64,000 nt of DNA from Silicimonas sp963779765 (GTDB lineage Bacteria; Pseudomonadota; Alphaproteobacteria; Rhodobacterales; Rhodobacteraceae), in contig CAVZZP010000002.1 in the NCBI GenBank assembly GCA_963779765.1, positions 1,652,203 to 1,716,202 of the forward strand. The letters are read 5' to 3'. Positions 34,666 through 42,958 of the stretch are shown here, in pieces. A program made the translations under genes and the position numbers. How positions within the stretch are numbered: position 1 is the stretch's first letter; each line of letters begins with the position of its first letter. The notes under the pieces are model-generated. The model searched no databases. It was not told the DNA's origin and saw only the letters and a program-made list of their open reading frames with translations.

Positions 34666-35637
34666 ATGCGGACGGGCAAGGATCTCGAACTTGTTCACCT
34701 GACGAAGCGCTATGGCGACACACTGGCCGTGAAGGACATCAATCACGTCTTTCGGAACGGCAGTTATGTCTGCCTTCTCGGCCCCTCCGGGTGTGGCAAA
34801 TCCACGACGCTTCGCATGATCGCCGGACACGAGAATGCTACCGAGGGCGAGATCGTGCTCGACGGTCAGGACATCACGATCCTGCCGCCGGCCAAGCGCG
34901 GAACGGCGATGATGTTTCAAAGCTACGCGCTTTTCCCGCACCTTTCCGTCCGGGACAACGTGGCCTTCTCGCTGCGGATGAAGGGTATCGAGAAGGCGGC
35001 GCGCCACAAGGCGGCGGACGAGATGCTGGAGCTTGTGGACATGACGCACTTCGCCGAACGTCTGCCCGCGCAGTTGTCCGGCGGTCAGCAGCAGCGCGTG
35101 GCGCTGGCGCGCGCGCTCGTGACAAAACCGCGTGTTCTCTTGCTCGACGAACCGCTCTCGGCGCTTGACCCGTTCCTCCGCATCCGGGTCCGGGGCGAGT
35201 TGAAGCGGCTCCAGCGTGAGCTTGGCATATCCTTCATCCACGTCACGCACTCGCAGGACGAGGCTCTGGCCCTCGCCGACGAGATCGTGGTGATGAACAA
35301 CGCGGTGATCGAGCAGGCCGGATCGGCGCGCAATGTCTTCGGCGCGCCGAAGACCGAGTTCGTCGCGCGCTTCATTGGTGGACACAACATCATAGACCTC
35401 GACGGCGGCCGATATGCGCTTCGCGCTGACGAGGTGAGGCTGACCGATGGCGGACGGCCCGCGACGGTCTCGCAGGTCGAGTACCAGGGTGACCGCGTGG
35501 CGGTCACGGCCAAGCTCGGGACCGCCGAAGTCCTGGCACTGGTCCCCGAGAGCACTTTTTTCGCGAACCCGAAAACTCCAGGCGATGCCGTCGGCCTCGC
35601 CTGGGACGAAGGGCGGCTCTACCGCCTCATGGCCTGA
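34666..35637 (+). CDS. Spermidine/putrescine-type ABC transporter ATP-binding protein
   Basis: 323 residues from MRTGKDLELVHLTKRYG (ATG 34666, AGGGGG just upstream). Walker A is LLGPSGCGKSTTLRM (about 39-53), the Q-loop MMFQSYALFPHLSV, the signature QLSGGQQQRVALARAL (about 134-149), Walker B VLLLDEPLSALD (about 155-166) and the switch HVTHSQDEALALADE. A short TOBE-like C-terminus follows. It energises uptake through the two permeases at 37001 and 37935. The family (PotA-like) covers polyamines and many other small compounds, so the substrate is not fixed by this gene. Confidence 0.92.
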   Translation: MRTGKDLELVHLTKRYGDTLAVKDINHVFRNGSYVCLLGPSGCGKSTTLRMIAGHENATEGEIVLDGQDITILPPAKRGTAMMFQSYALFPHLSVRDNVAFSLRMKGIEKAARHKAADEMLELVDMTHFAERLPAQLSGGQQQRVALARALVTKPRVLLLDEPLSALDPFLRIRVRGELKRLQRELGISFIHVTHSQDEALALADEIVVMNNAVIEQAGSARNVFGAPKTEFVARFIGGHNIIDLDGGRYALRADEVRLTDGGRPATVSQVEYQGDRVAVTAKLGTAEVLALVPESTFFANPKTPGDAVGLAWDEGRLYRLMA

Positions 35638-35680
35638 GGGCCTCCAAGCAGACAACTCACGAACGGACAGAGAGGATAGA

Positions 35681-36946
35681 ATGGCTAAAGTTGGATACAC
35701 CCGCAGGTCGCTTCTGAAGAGCGGCGCCGCCGCCGTAGCGGCCACAACGCTTCCCGCCCCGATGATCTGGGCGCAGGAGATCAAGAACATCACGCTTCGC
35801 CAGTTCGGCACTGGAGTGTCGAACCTGAACGACGTGGCACAGAAGGTGAAGGAGGACCTGGGCTTCACGCTGGAAATGACCGCGCTCGATTCCGACAGCG
35901 TGACGCAGCGTGCGGCGACACAGCCGGACAGCTTTGACATCGCCGACATCGAGTACTGGATCTGCAAGAAGGTCTGGCCGACCGGCAATCTGCAGGCGAT
36001 GGATACCTCGAAGATCGCCAACTACGACAAGATCGTCGGCATCTTCCGCGACGGGAAACTGACGCCCGAAAGCGTGATTGCGCAGGGCACGGCGCCGCAT
36101 AGCGTGGGCTTCGTCGAAGGGCCGGACGGCACCGCTTTCGCCGACAGCGAGACGGGCTGGATGACGCTGATCCCGACGATTTACAACGCCGACACCCTGG
36201 GCATCCGACCTGACCTGATCGGACGTCCAATCGAGAGCTGGACCGAGCTTCTGAACCCCGAGTTCAAGGGCAAGGCCTCGATTCTCGATATCTCGTCCAT
36301 CGGCATCATGGACATGGCGATGGTCTGCGAGGCCATGGGCGAGGTCCAGTACGGCGACAAGGGCAACATGACGAAGGAGGAGATCGACAAGACCATGGCG
36401 ATCTTCACCGAAGCCAAGCAGAACGGCCAGTTCCGCGCCTTCTGGAAGACATTCGACGAGAGTGTGAATCTGATGTCGTCGGGCGAGGTGGTGATTCAGT
36501 CGATGTGGTCGCCTGCGATCACTGCGGTCAAGTCGCGCGGCATCCCCTGCGTCTACCAGCCGCTGAAAGAGGGCTATCGCTCGTGGGGCGGTGGCATCGG
36601 GCTTTCCAAGTCGCTGAGCGGCATGGAGCTGGATGCGGCGTATGACTACATCAACTGGTATCTCTCCGGGTGGGTCGGTGGCTATCTGATGCGGCAGGGC
36701 TACTACTCGGCCGTGCCCGAGACCTCGAAGGAGTTCATGTCCGAGAACGAGTGGGGCTACTGGTTCGAGGGCAAGGAAGCCACCGACGTCATCACCTCGC
36801 CCACAGGCGACACTCTTGCTCAGGCCGGCGAGGTTCGGGACGGCGGCGACTTCTACTCGCGCATGGGAGCAGTCGCCTGCTGGAACGCGGTGATGGACGA
36901 GAACCAGTACATGGTCCGCAAGTGGAACGAGTTCATCGCAGCCTGA
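35681..36946 (+). CDS. ABC transporter substrate-binding protein with Tat signal
   Basis: 421 residues. The N-terminus has a twin-arginine signal (YTRRSLLKSGAAAVAATTLPAP), so it is exported folded by the Tat system. The mature protein matches the PotD/extracellular solute-binding class, with TLRQFGTGVSNLNDVAQKVK near the start and FDIADIEYWICKKVWPTGNL. The polyamine-binding residues of PotD are not evident to me, so the ligand should be left open. It lies between the ATPase and the permeases in one operon; the preceding gap of 43 bases holds an AGAGAGG ribosome site. Confidence 0.9.
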   Translation: MAKVGYTRRSLLKSGAAAVAATTLPAPMIWAQEIKNITLRQFGTGVSNLNDVAQKVKEDLGFTLEMTALDSDSVTQRAATQPDSFDIADIEYWICKKVWPTGNLQAMDTSKIANYDKIVGIFRDGKLTPESVIAQGTAPHSVGFVEGPDGTAFADSETGWMTLIPTIYNADTLGIRPDLIGRPIESWTELLNPEFKGKASILDISSIGIMDMAMVCEAMGEVQYGDKGNMTKEEIDKTMAIFTEAKQNGQFRAFWKTFDESVNLMSSGEVVIQSMWSPAITAVKSRGIPCVYQPLKEGYRSWGGGIGLSKSLSGMELDAAYDYINWYLSGWVGGYLMRQGYYSAVPETSKEFMSENEWGYWFEGKEATDVITSPTGDTLAQAGEVRDGGDFYSRMGAVACWNAVMDENQYMVRKWNEFIAA

Positions 36947-37000
36947 TGATCTCTGGCGCGGGGCTGTCGCTCCGCGCCAACCTCTCGCCGGGATGGGCCG

Positions 37001-37933
37001 ATGACCGAAACGCTGACAGACAGGGCTATGAGCGGAGTCCCGGCCGATGCGGTTTCCGCAACGCCGGCACGCCGCGAAACCGGAACCGGGGCGAACATCG
37101 GTGGCTGGCTTCAGGCCGCGCCCCTGACGGTCGTCCTGCTGGCGTTTCTTGTCGCCCCCATCGCGATGATCGCAACGGTCAGTTTCTGGCGGGCGACCGA
37201 GTTCTCGATCATTCCGGCCTTCTCGTTCGAGAATTACGAGTTCCTGTTCGGATCGGACGTGACCTATCGGGTCTTCCTCGCGACCTTCAAGTACGCCTCC
37301 ATCACCTGGGCCGTGACGCTCGCCGTCGGCTTCACGGTGGCCTACTTCCTCGCCTTCCATATCCGCAGCCAGACCATGCAGGTCGCGTTGTTCCTGCTGT
37401 GCACCATCCCCTTCTGGACCTCGAACATCATTCGAATGATATCCTGGATCCCGTTCCTTGGACGCAACGGCATCGCCAACCAGACGCTGATCGACTGGGG
37501 CCTGATCGATCAGCCGCTGGAGTGGCTGCTCTACTCCGATTTCGCAGTGATCCTCGCCTTCGTGCACCTCTACACGCTGTTCATGGTGGTGCCCATCTTC
37601 AACACGATGATGCGGATCGACAAGTCGCTCATCGAGGCCGCCCGCGACAATGGTGCGTCCGGGTTTCAGACCCTGGTGCACGTCATACTGCCGCTGACGA
37701 AGCCCGGGATCATGATCGGCACCATCTTCGTCGTGACTTTGGTGATGGGCGACTTCGTCACCGTCCGCTTCATGTCAGGATCGCAGAAAGCCAATGTCGG
37801 TCGCCTGATTTCGAACGACATCGGATTGCTCCAGTACCCCTCGGCCGCGGCGACGGCCGTCGTGCTGCTTTGCACCGTGCTGATAATGATCGGCATCCTC
37901 CTGCGCTTTGTGAACATCCGGAAGGAGCTTTGA
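37001..37933 (+). CDS. ABC transporter permease (PotB-like)
   Basis: 310 residues, about six membrane segments: APLTVVLLAFLVAPIAMIAT (about 36-55), ITWAVTLAVGFTVAYFLAF, VALFLLCTIPFWTSNIIRM, a pair in the middle and AAATAVVLLCTVLIMIGILL near the end. The cytoplasmic EAA loop (LIEAARDNGASGFQTLVHVILPLTKPG; key residues EAAxxNGA and P) contacts the ATPase. PotB/PotC-type permeases import polyamine-like or amino-acid-derived solutes. Stop and next start are two bases apart, so it is coupled with the second permease. Confidence 0.92.
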   Translation: MTETLTDRAMSGVPADAVSATPARRETGTGANIGGWLQAAPLTVVLLAFLVAPIAMIATVSFWRATEFSIIPAFSFENYEFLFGSDVTYRVFLATFKYASITWAVTLAVGFTVAYFLAFHIRSQTMQVALFLLCTIPFWTSNIIRMISWIPFLGRNGIANQTLIDWGLIDQPLEWLLYSDFAVILAFVHLYTLFMVVPIFNTMMRIDKSLIEAARDNGASGFQTLVHVILPLTKPGIMIGTIFVVTLVMGDFVTVRFMSGSQKANVGRLISNDIGLLQYPSAAATAVVLLCTVLIMIGILLRFVNIRKEL

Positions 37934-37934
37934 G

Positions 37935-38771
37935 ATGGAGCCGCGCCCCAGAAGCTTCTACGTCCTTTCCGCGTTCTTCGGGGTGTTCGTCCTGTTTCTG
38001 TACGGCCCGACGATCACCATCGGCATCCTCAGCTTCCAGGGGCCGAGCGGCGGGCTGACCTTCCCGATGCGGGGCGTGTCGCTGCACTGGTTCGCGGACC
38101 TGTTCCAGGAACAGGCGGTGGGCGATATCTGGGGCGCGTTCCGCCGATCCTTCGCGCTTGGGCTGGTCGTGATGGTCATCACCGTCGTGACCTCGGTCAT
38201 GGCCGGGCTCGCGTTCCGGAAGCGGTTCGCCGGTTCGGGGGTGCTGTTCTACCTCGCGATCGCTTCGCTCGTAATACCGTCGATCCTGATCTCGCTTGGC
38301 GTCGGGCTGATCTTCACCCAGCTCGGTCTGAAGATTTACTGGGCGACCTCCGGTCTCGGTTCGCAGCTCACCTGGACGCTTCCTTTCGGGCTGCTCATCA
38401 TGTTCGCGGTCTTCAACCGTTTCGACAAATCGTACGAGGAGGCCGCCCGCGATCAGGGCGCCACCGCCTGGCAAACGATCCGTTATGTCGTCCTTCCCAT
38501 CATCGCGCCCTCGCTTCTGGGCGTAGCCTTGTTCGGCTTCACGCTCTCCTACGACGAATTCGCACGGACGCTTTTGACGGCGGGCAGCTACAACACCCTG
38601 CCGCTTGAGATTTTCGGGATGACGACGAACGTTACGACGCCTGTCATCTACGCCCTCGGGACTTTGACCACACTGTTCTCCTTCGCCATCATCGGAAGCT
38701 TCATTGCGACTGTCCTGATCATGCAAAGGCGTCGGGCCCGCCTTGGGTCGGACGCCGGCAAGGGCGTCTGA
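37935..38771 (+). CDS. ABC transporter permease (PotC-like)
   Basis: 278 residues with about six membrane segments, for example YVLSAFFGVFVLFLYGPTITI at the N-terminus and LYLAIASLVIPSILISLG-like text in the middle. The EAA loop reads SYEEAARDQGATAWQTIRYVVLPIIAPS (key residues EAAxDQGA and P). It completes the inner-membrane channel with the preceding permease. Its stop overlaps the racemase start (TGATG), tying uptake to catabolism in one transcript. Confidence 0.92.
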   Translation: MEPRPRSFYVLSAFFGVFVLFLYGPTITIGILSFQGPSGGLTFPMRGVSLHWFADLFQEQAVGDIWGAFRRSFALGLVVMVITVVTSVMAGLAFRKRFAGSGVLFYLAIASLVIPSILISLGVGLIFTQLGLKIYWATSGLGSQLTWTLPFGLLIMFAVFNRFDKSYEEAARDQGATAWQTIRYVVLPIIAPSLLGVALFGFTLSYDEFARTLLTAGSYNTLPLEIFGMTTNVTTPVIYALGTLTTLFSFAIIGSFIATVLIMQRRRARLGSDAGKGV

Positions 38772-39424
38772 TGCACCTCGTGTACATCAACCCGAACTCG
38801 ACGGACGCGATGACCCAAAGCGTCGTCACGGTCGCCCGCGCGGCGGCCTCCGGCGCGATCATATCCGGCCTCACCAATGATGACGGTCCGCCAGCGATCC
38901 AAGGCTTCGAAGACGGGCTTGAGGCTGTTCCGGGGCTGCTGTCTCGTCTGTCGGACGCGGCAGAGGGCGGCGCGGACGTCATCGTCATTGCCTGCTTCGA
39001 CGACACGGGCCTTGCCGAAGCGCGGCAGGTCGCGTCGTGTCCGGTACTGGGAATCGGTCAGGCGTCCTATCTCGCTGCCGCGCTTCTGGGACGGCGCTTT
39101 TCCGTCGTGACCTCGACTGCCGCTTCCGTGCCCGTCATCGAGGGGAACATCGATGCGCAGGGCTTCGGGCAAAATTGCGTCTCGGTCCGGGCAAGCGGGC
39201 TTCCGGTGCTCATGATCGAAGAAGGCGCGCGGGAGACACTCGACATCCTGACGCTGGAGATCGGGCGGGCCGTGGCCGACGGCGCCGAGACCGTCGTGCT
39301 GGGGTGTGCGGGGATGGCGCACCTGCGTGCCGAACTTGCGATGCGGACGGGTGTGGCGCTCATCGACGGTGTCGCCGCATCGGCGGTCCTCGCCGTTGCG
39401 GCGGTGGCCTTGGCGCGTCAATGA
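38771..39424 (+). CDS. Asp/Glu/hydantoin racemase family protein
   Basis: 217 residues. Both catalytic cysteine areas of the family are seen: VIVIACFDDTGLAEAR (Cys about 76) and VVLGCAGMAHLRAEL (Cys about 180). The N-terminus reads VYINPNSTDAMTQSVV, as in hydantoin racemases (NPNST/NPNTS motif). The family interconverts D and L forms of hydantoins, aspartate, glutamate or maleate-like compounds by two-base chemistry. Directly after the permease gene and before an NTF2-like protein and a PuuE-like deacetylase, it suggests breakdown of a chiral cyclic ureide or amino acid derivative. Confidence 0.9.
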   Translation: MHLVYINPNSTDAMTQSVVTVARAAASGAIISGLTNDDGPPAIQGFEDGLEAVPGLLSRLSDAAEGGADVIVIACFDDTGLAEARQVASCPVLGIGQASYLAAALLGRRFSVVTSTAASVPVIEGNIDAQGFGQNCVSVRASGLPVLMIEEGARETLDILTLEIGRAVADGAETVVLGCAGMAHLRAELAMRTGVALIDGVAASAVLAVAAVALARQ

Positions 39425-39440
39425 TCGAACGGATGTCATT

Positions 39441-39866
39441 ATGACCGAGATCGACACTCTCCTCGTCGCGGCACGACGAACGGTTGAGACCTATCTGGAG
39501 CTTTCGATGGTGCCCGACCCGGACGGTGCCTCGCGCCATATCGCCCCCGGCTTCCGTCTGATTTTTACGGGCGGGCGGACCTTCGCCTCACCGGCCGAAA
39601 GCGCCGCCTTCAACGCCAAGCGCTACAAATGGGTGAAGAAGCGATTCCTGCGCACTGATGCCGCCTTCGACGAGGCCACGGGAGAGGTCAGGGTCTTCAA
39701 CACCGGCTATCTCTATGGCGAATGGCCCGACGGCACGGCCTTCGAGACGAACCGCTACATCGACATCTTCACCGTCCGAGACGGGCTGATCCTCGAAAGC
39801 CAGGTCTGGAACGACAGCGCCGAGATCCTGCTGGAGCGGCACGGTCTCGCTGAAGCGCCGCTGTGA
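39441..39866 (+). CDS. NTF2-like (SnoaL fold) protein
   Basis: 141 residues from the ATG at 39441 (MTEIDTLLVAARRTVETYLEL). The pattern of a long N-terminal helix pair followed by curved beta strands (GFRLIFTGGRTFASP, EVRVFNTGYLYGEWPDG, RYIDIFTVRDGLILESQVWNDSAEI) matches the NTF2/SnoaL cone fold, which hosts isomerases, hydrolases and binding proteins. No family-specific catalytic residues can be assigned. It overlaps the next gene by 4 bases (GTGA), so it belongs to the same catabolic operon. Confidence 0.82.
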   Translation: MTEIDTLLVAARRTVETYLELSMVPDPDGASRHIAPGFRLIFTGGRTFASPAESAAFNAKRYKWVKKRFLRTDAAFDEATGEVRVFNTGYLYGEWPDGTAFETNRYIDIFTVRDGLILESQVWNDSAEILLERHGLAEAPL

Positions 39867-40739
39867 CGCTGCCGACGCACGGGCGCTATGGCTACAGAGC
39901 GATCACAGACCGCGCCGACTTCTCGTGGCCCGAGGGGAAGCGTCTGGCGGTCTACTTCGGCGTGAACCTCGAACACTTCGCCTTTGGCGAGGGCCTGGGC
40001 GCCGAGCTTGCGCCTGGCGGTCCTCAGCCGGATGTTCTCAATTACGCCTGGCGCGACTACGGAAACCGTGTAGGCGCATGGCGGCTTCTTCAGCTTTTCG
40101 ACGAATTTTGCCTGCCGGCGACCGTCCTCGCGAACAGCGCCATGTACGATTACGCCCCTGACCTTCTGGCCGCGTTCCGGGCCCGTGGCGACGAGATCGC
40201 CGGACACGGTCGGACGAACTCCGAGCGGCAGAGCAGCATGTCCGAGAATGCCGAGCGCCAGATGATCGAAGAGGCGACCAGGACCATCCGGATCGCCGAG
40301 GGCGTCGCACCCCAAGGCTGGCTCAGCCCCTGGATCGCTGAAAGCCCGGTCACCCCGGATCTGCTCGCCGAGGCCGGTTACACCTATACACTCAACTGGT
40401 GCATGGACGACCAGCCGGTCTGGATGACGACCCGCACGGGCCGCATCCTGTCGATCCCCTACCCGCAAGAGCTGAACGACATCCCAGCGATCGTCGCCCG
40501 AAAGGACAGCGCGTCGGAGTTCGCGGAGATGATAGTTGATGCCTTCGACGAAATGCTGCTTCAGTCCGCCGACCAGCCCCTTGTCCTGGGGGTCGCACTC
40601 CACCCCTACATCGTCGGCCAACCGCATCGTCTGCGGCGGCTGCGCGGACGCACTGGCGCACATGTCAGAGCAGCGGAGGTCGATCTGGCTTACTCGTGCG
40701 GGCGACATCAGTCGCTACGTCTACGCCGCAGATCTGTGA
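39863..40739 (+). CDS. Polysaccharide-deacetylase-fold amidase, PuuE allantoinase-like (frameshifted at C-terminus)
   Basis: Corrected length about 291 residues, GTG start overlapping the NTF2 stop. The deacetylase-fold segments GVNLEHFAFGEGLG, FCLPATVLANSAM, FRARGDEIAGHGRTNSE and GWLSPWIAESPVTPDLLAEAGY match the PuuE-like branch, which hydrolyses cyclic amides such as allantoin rather than acetylated sugars. The frame breaks near 40645-40655: one frame runs on as Arg-rich text into the tRNA, while the next reads ALAHMSEQRRSIWLTRAG and ends YVYAADL at 40739. One extra G in CGCGGACGCA explains it. With a racemase and importer upstream, a cyclic ureide or imide is a plausible substrate. Confidence 0.85.
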
Positions 40740-40749
40740 GGGGAACGAC

Positions 40750-40836
<87 letters not shown>

Positions 40837-40964
40837 AGGTGTCGTGAGCGCGTGAAATAGGCATGACTCGAAAGGCTGTCAACGGCATTCGCGGCGAAAT
40901 GCGCCTTGCCCGGAGGGGGTGCGGCGGCTACACCCTCGGGCGGAACGGACGGAGGCTTTTGACG

Positions 40965-41945
40965 ATGGCCAGACTTGTCACGATATTCGGGGGTTCGGGC
41001 TTCGTCGGCCGCTATGTCGCCCGTCGCATGGCCCGCCAGGGATGGCGTGTTCGCGTGGCCGTTCGCCGTCCGAACGATGCTCATTTCGTCAGGCCTTACG
41101 GCACTGTGGGACAGGTCGAGGCCGTGTTCTGCAACATACGCGACGATGACAGTGTGCGCGCCGCGACGCGGGGAGCCGAAGCCGTCGTGAATTGCGTGGG
41201 CACCTTCGATACCAAGGGGCGGAATTCGATGGACGCGCTTCAGCACCTGGGGGCAGAGCGGATCGCTCGGATCGCCGCCGAAGAAGGCGTGGTGCGGCTG
41301 GTCCACATCTCGGCCATCGGGGCGGATGCCGAGGGCGACAGTGCCTATGCCAGGTCGAAGGGAAGGGGCGAGGAAGATGTACTCGCGGCCTTTGCGAACG
41401 CCGTCATCCTGCGGCCCTCGGTCGTCTTCGGACCCGAGGACCAGTTCTTCAACCGCTTCGCCCGCATGGCGCGGATGTCGCCGGTCCTGCCGCTGTTCGG
41501 CGCGTCGACGAAGTTTCAGCCCGTCTACGTCGATGACGTGGCGCAGGCTGCGGTGGCGGGCGTTACCGGGAAGGCTTCTGCGGGCGTATACGAGCTTGGC
41601 GGGCCGGACGTGATGGACTTCCGCGAGGTGATCCGGACCATGCTGGACGTGATCCGGAGGCGAGCGCTGATCGTCGCTTTGCCCTTCTGGGCGGGGCGCA
41701 TCATCGCGGCGGTGACGGGGGCGCTATCCTTCGCGACCGCTGGGTTGTTCAAGGCTCCGGTGACATCGGACCAGTTGATCCAGTTGCGCCAGGACAACGT
41801 GGTGTCCGAGAATGCCAGGGGCTTCGCGGACCTTGGGATCTCGCCGACCGCGGCAGAGGCTGTCATTCCATCCTACCTCTGGCAGTTCCGGCCTGATGGC
41901 CAGTATTCCGACCTGACGCGCGGCAAGCGGGACCTGCGCAACTAG
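40965..41945 (+). CDS. NAD(P)-binding atypical SDR, complex I NDUFA9-like protein
   Basis: 326 residues from the ATG at 40965 (MARLVTIFGGSGFVGRYVARRM). The Rossmann motif GGSGFVG (about 9-15) is followed by VVNCVGTF and LVHISAIGAD, and by YARSKGRGEEDVL, which has a Tyr but in the atypical arrangement of the NDUFA9 branch. NDUFA9-like proteins bind NADPH and stabilise respiratory complex I in mitochondria and alphaproteobacteria. The gene follows tRNA-Leu on the opposite strand. Its stop overlaps the uppP stop in a CTAG palindrome. Family call good, complex I role inferred from homology. Confidence 0.88.
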   Translation: MARLVTIFGGSGFVGRYVARRMARQGWRVRVAVRRPNDAHFVRPYGTVGQVEAVFCNIRDDDSVRAATRGAEAVVNCVGTFDTKGRNSMDALQHLGAERIARIAAEEGVVRLVHISAIGADAEGDSAYARSKGRGEEDVLAAFANAVILRPSVVFGPEDQFFNRFARMARMSPVLPLFGASTKFQPVYVDDVAQAAVAGVTGKASAGVYELGGPDVMDFREVIRTMLDVIRRRALIVALPFWAGRIIAAVTGALSFATAGLFKAPVTSDQLIQLRQDNVVSENARGFADLGISPTAAEAVIPSYLWQFRPDGQYSDLTRGKRDLRN

Positions 41946-42745
41946 GCGTAGGCGACGCCCAGCAGGACGGCTCCCATCGCCAGGCGATAGATGACGTAGG
42001 GCGTGAAACTGACGCTGCGCAGAAGCCGCATCATGAAGTGCAGCGCACCAAGTGCCGCGACGAAGGCGAAGGCGGCGGCGATGGCTCCGTCGCGGGCGGC
42101 GGCGGTGTTCATGTCGGCGGCAACTTCGGCTCCGAGCAGTACGCCCGAAGCGAGGATCGTTGGAATGGACATCAGCATCGACAGCCGGGCGGCATCCGAC
42201 CTCTCGTAGCCGAGGAAGCGTGCGCCGGTGATGGTGATGCCGGAGCGCGAGGTGCCGGGGATCAGGGCTATGACCTGCCACAGGCCCATGACGAGGGCGT
42301 GGCGCATGGTCCAGTCCTCGGCCACGCGCGTCGTCGGGCCGGTGCGGTCGGCCCACCACAGGACGATGCCGAAGACGATGGTGGTCCAGGCGACGACCTT
42401 GACCGAGCGCATCGCGTCCTCGGCCCCGGTCACCGAGAGGATCAGGCCGACGAGGACGACGGGGATGGTGGCGATGGCGAGGTTGAGGGCGAGGCGGGAG
42501 TCATCGGTGTCCGTCCGCAGGGTGGCGAGGTGGACCGTTCCGAAGATCGCGCGGCGGACGTCTGTCCAGAAATACAGCACGACCGCGCCCAATGTGCCGA
42601 CGTGGACGGCGACGTCGATGACCTGTCCCTGATCGTCGAGTCCCGTCACGTAGGGCAGGAGAATCAGGTGTCCTGACGACGAGATGGGCAGGAACTCGGT
42701 AATGCCCTGAACAAGCGCGACGAGAAGCAGGTGGAGAACAGGCAT
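41942..42745 (-). CDS. uppP: Undecaprenyl-diphosphatase UppP (BacA)
   Basis: 267 residues from the ATG at 42745 (MPVLHLLLVALVQGITEFLPISSSGHL). The two signature regions of the BacA family are present: the QGITEFLPISSSGHL loop (about 13-27) and the IPGTSRSGITITGA loop (about 165-178), which supply the Glu, Ser, Arg and His residues of the active site. About eight membrane helices follow the known topology. It dephosphorylates undecaprenyl diphosphate so that the lipid carrier can be reused for peptidoglycan and surface polysaccharides, including those of the 14-22 kb locus. Divergent from gltD. Confidence 0.96.
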   Translation of the reverse strand: MPVLHLLLVALVQGITEFLPISSSGHLILLPYVTGLDDQGQVIDVAVHVGTLGAVVLYFWTDVRRAIFGTVHLATLRTDTDDSRLALNLAIATIPVVLVGLILSVTGAEDAMRSVKVVAWTTIVFGIVLWWADRTGPTTRVAEDWTMRHALVMGLWQVIALIPGTSRSGITITGARFLGYERSDAARLSMLMSIPTILASGVLLGAEVAADMNTAAARDGAIAAAFAFVAALGALHFMMRLLRSVSFTPYVIYRLAMGAVLLGVAYA

Positions 42746-42850
42746 TGGGATCAGCCGGGCAGTTTCGAGAGGCCGCACTCTAACCCTTTGTGACTCCGAG
42801 GAAAGAGAAAGAATAGGGCGTAAAGCGGACCTATTATCAGGCCGATTTAT

Positions 42851-42883
42851 CGAAAGTTGCGTCTGCGGCCCGCAAAACTTTCG
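42851..42883. promoter_or_regulatory. Inverted repeat in the uppP-gltD divergent promoter
   Basis: CGAAAGTTGCG (42851-42861) pairs with CGCaaAACTTTCG (42871-42883) with two unpaired A. The 8-bp outer arms CGAAAGTT and AACTTTCG are perfect. It lies about 75 bases before gltD and 105 before uppP, a place for an operator controlling glutamate synthase. Confidence 0.45.
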
Positions 42884-42958
42884 CGTATAGGTCAGCACAT
42901 ATGACTTTTAATCGTTTTCGAACCGACGTATGAGGGCCGGGCTACAGGGAGATGGACG

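Noticed and set aside
35657..37681. A 674-codon minus-strand frame opposite the binding protein and first permease
   Set aside because: His/Arg/Asp-rich shadow with no family features; the opposite strand encodes clear ABC transporter genes.
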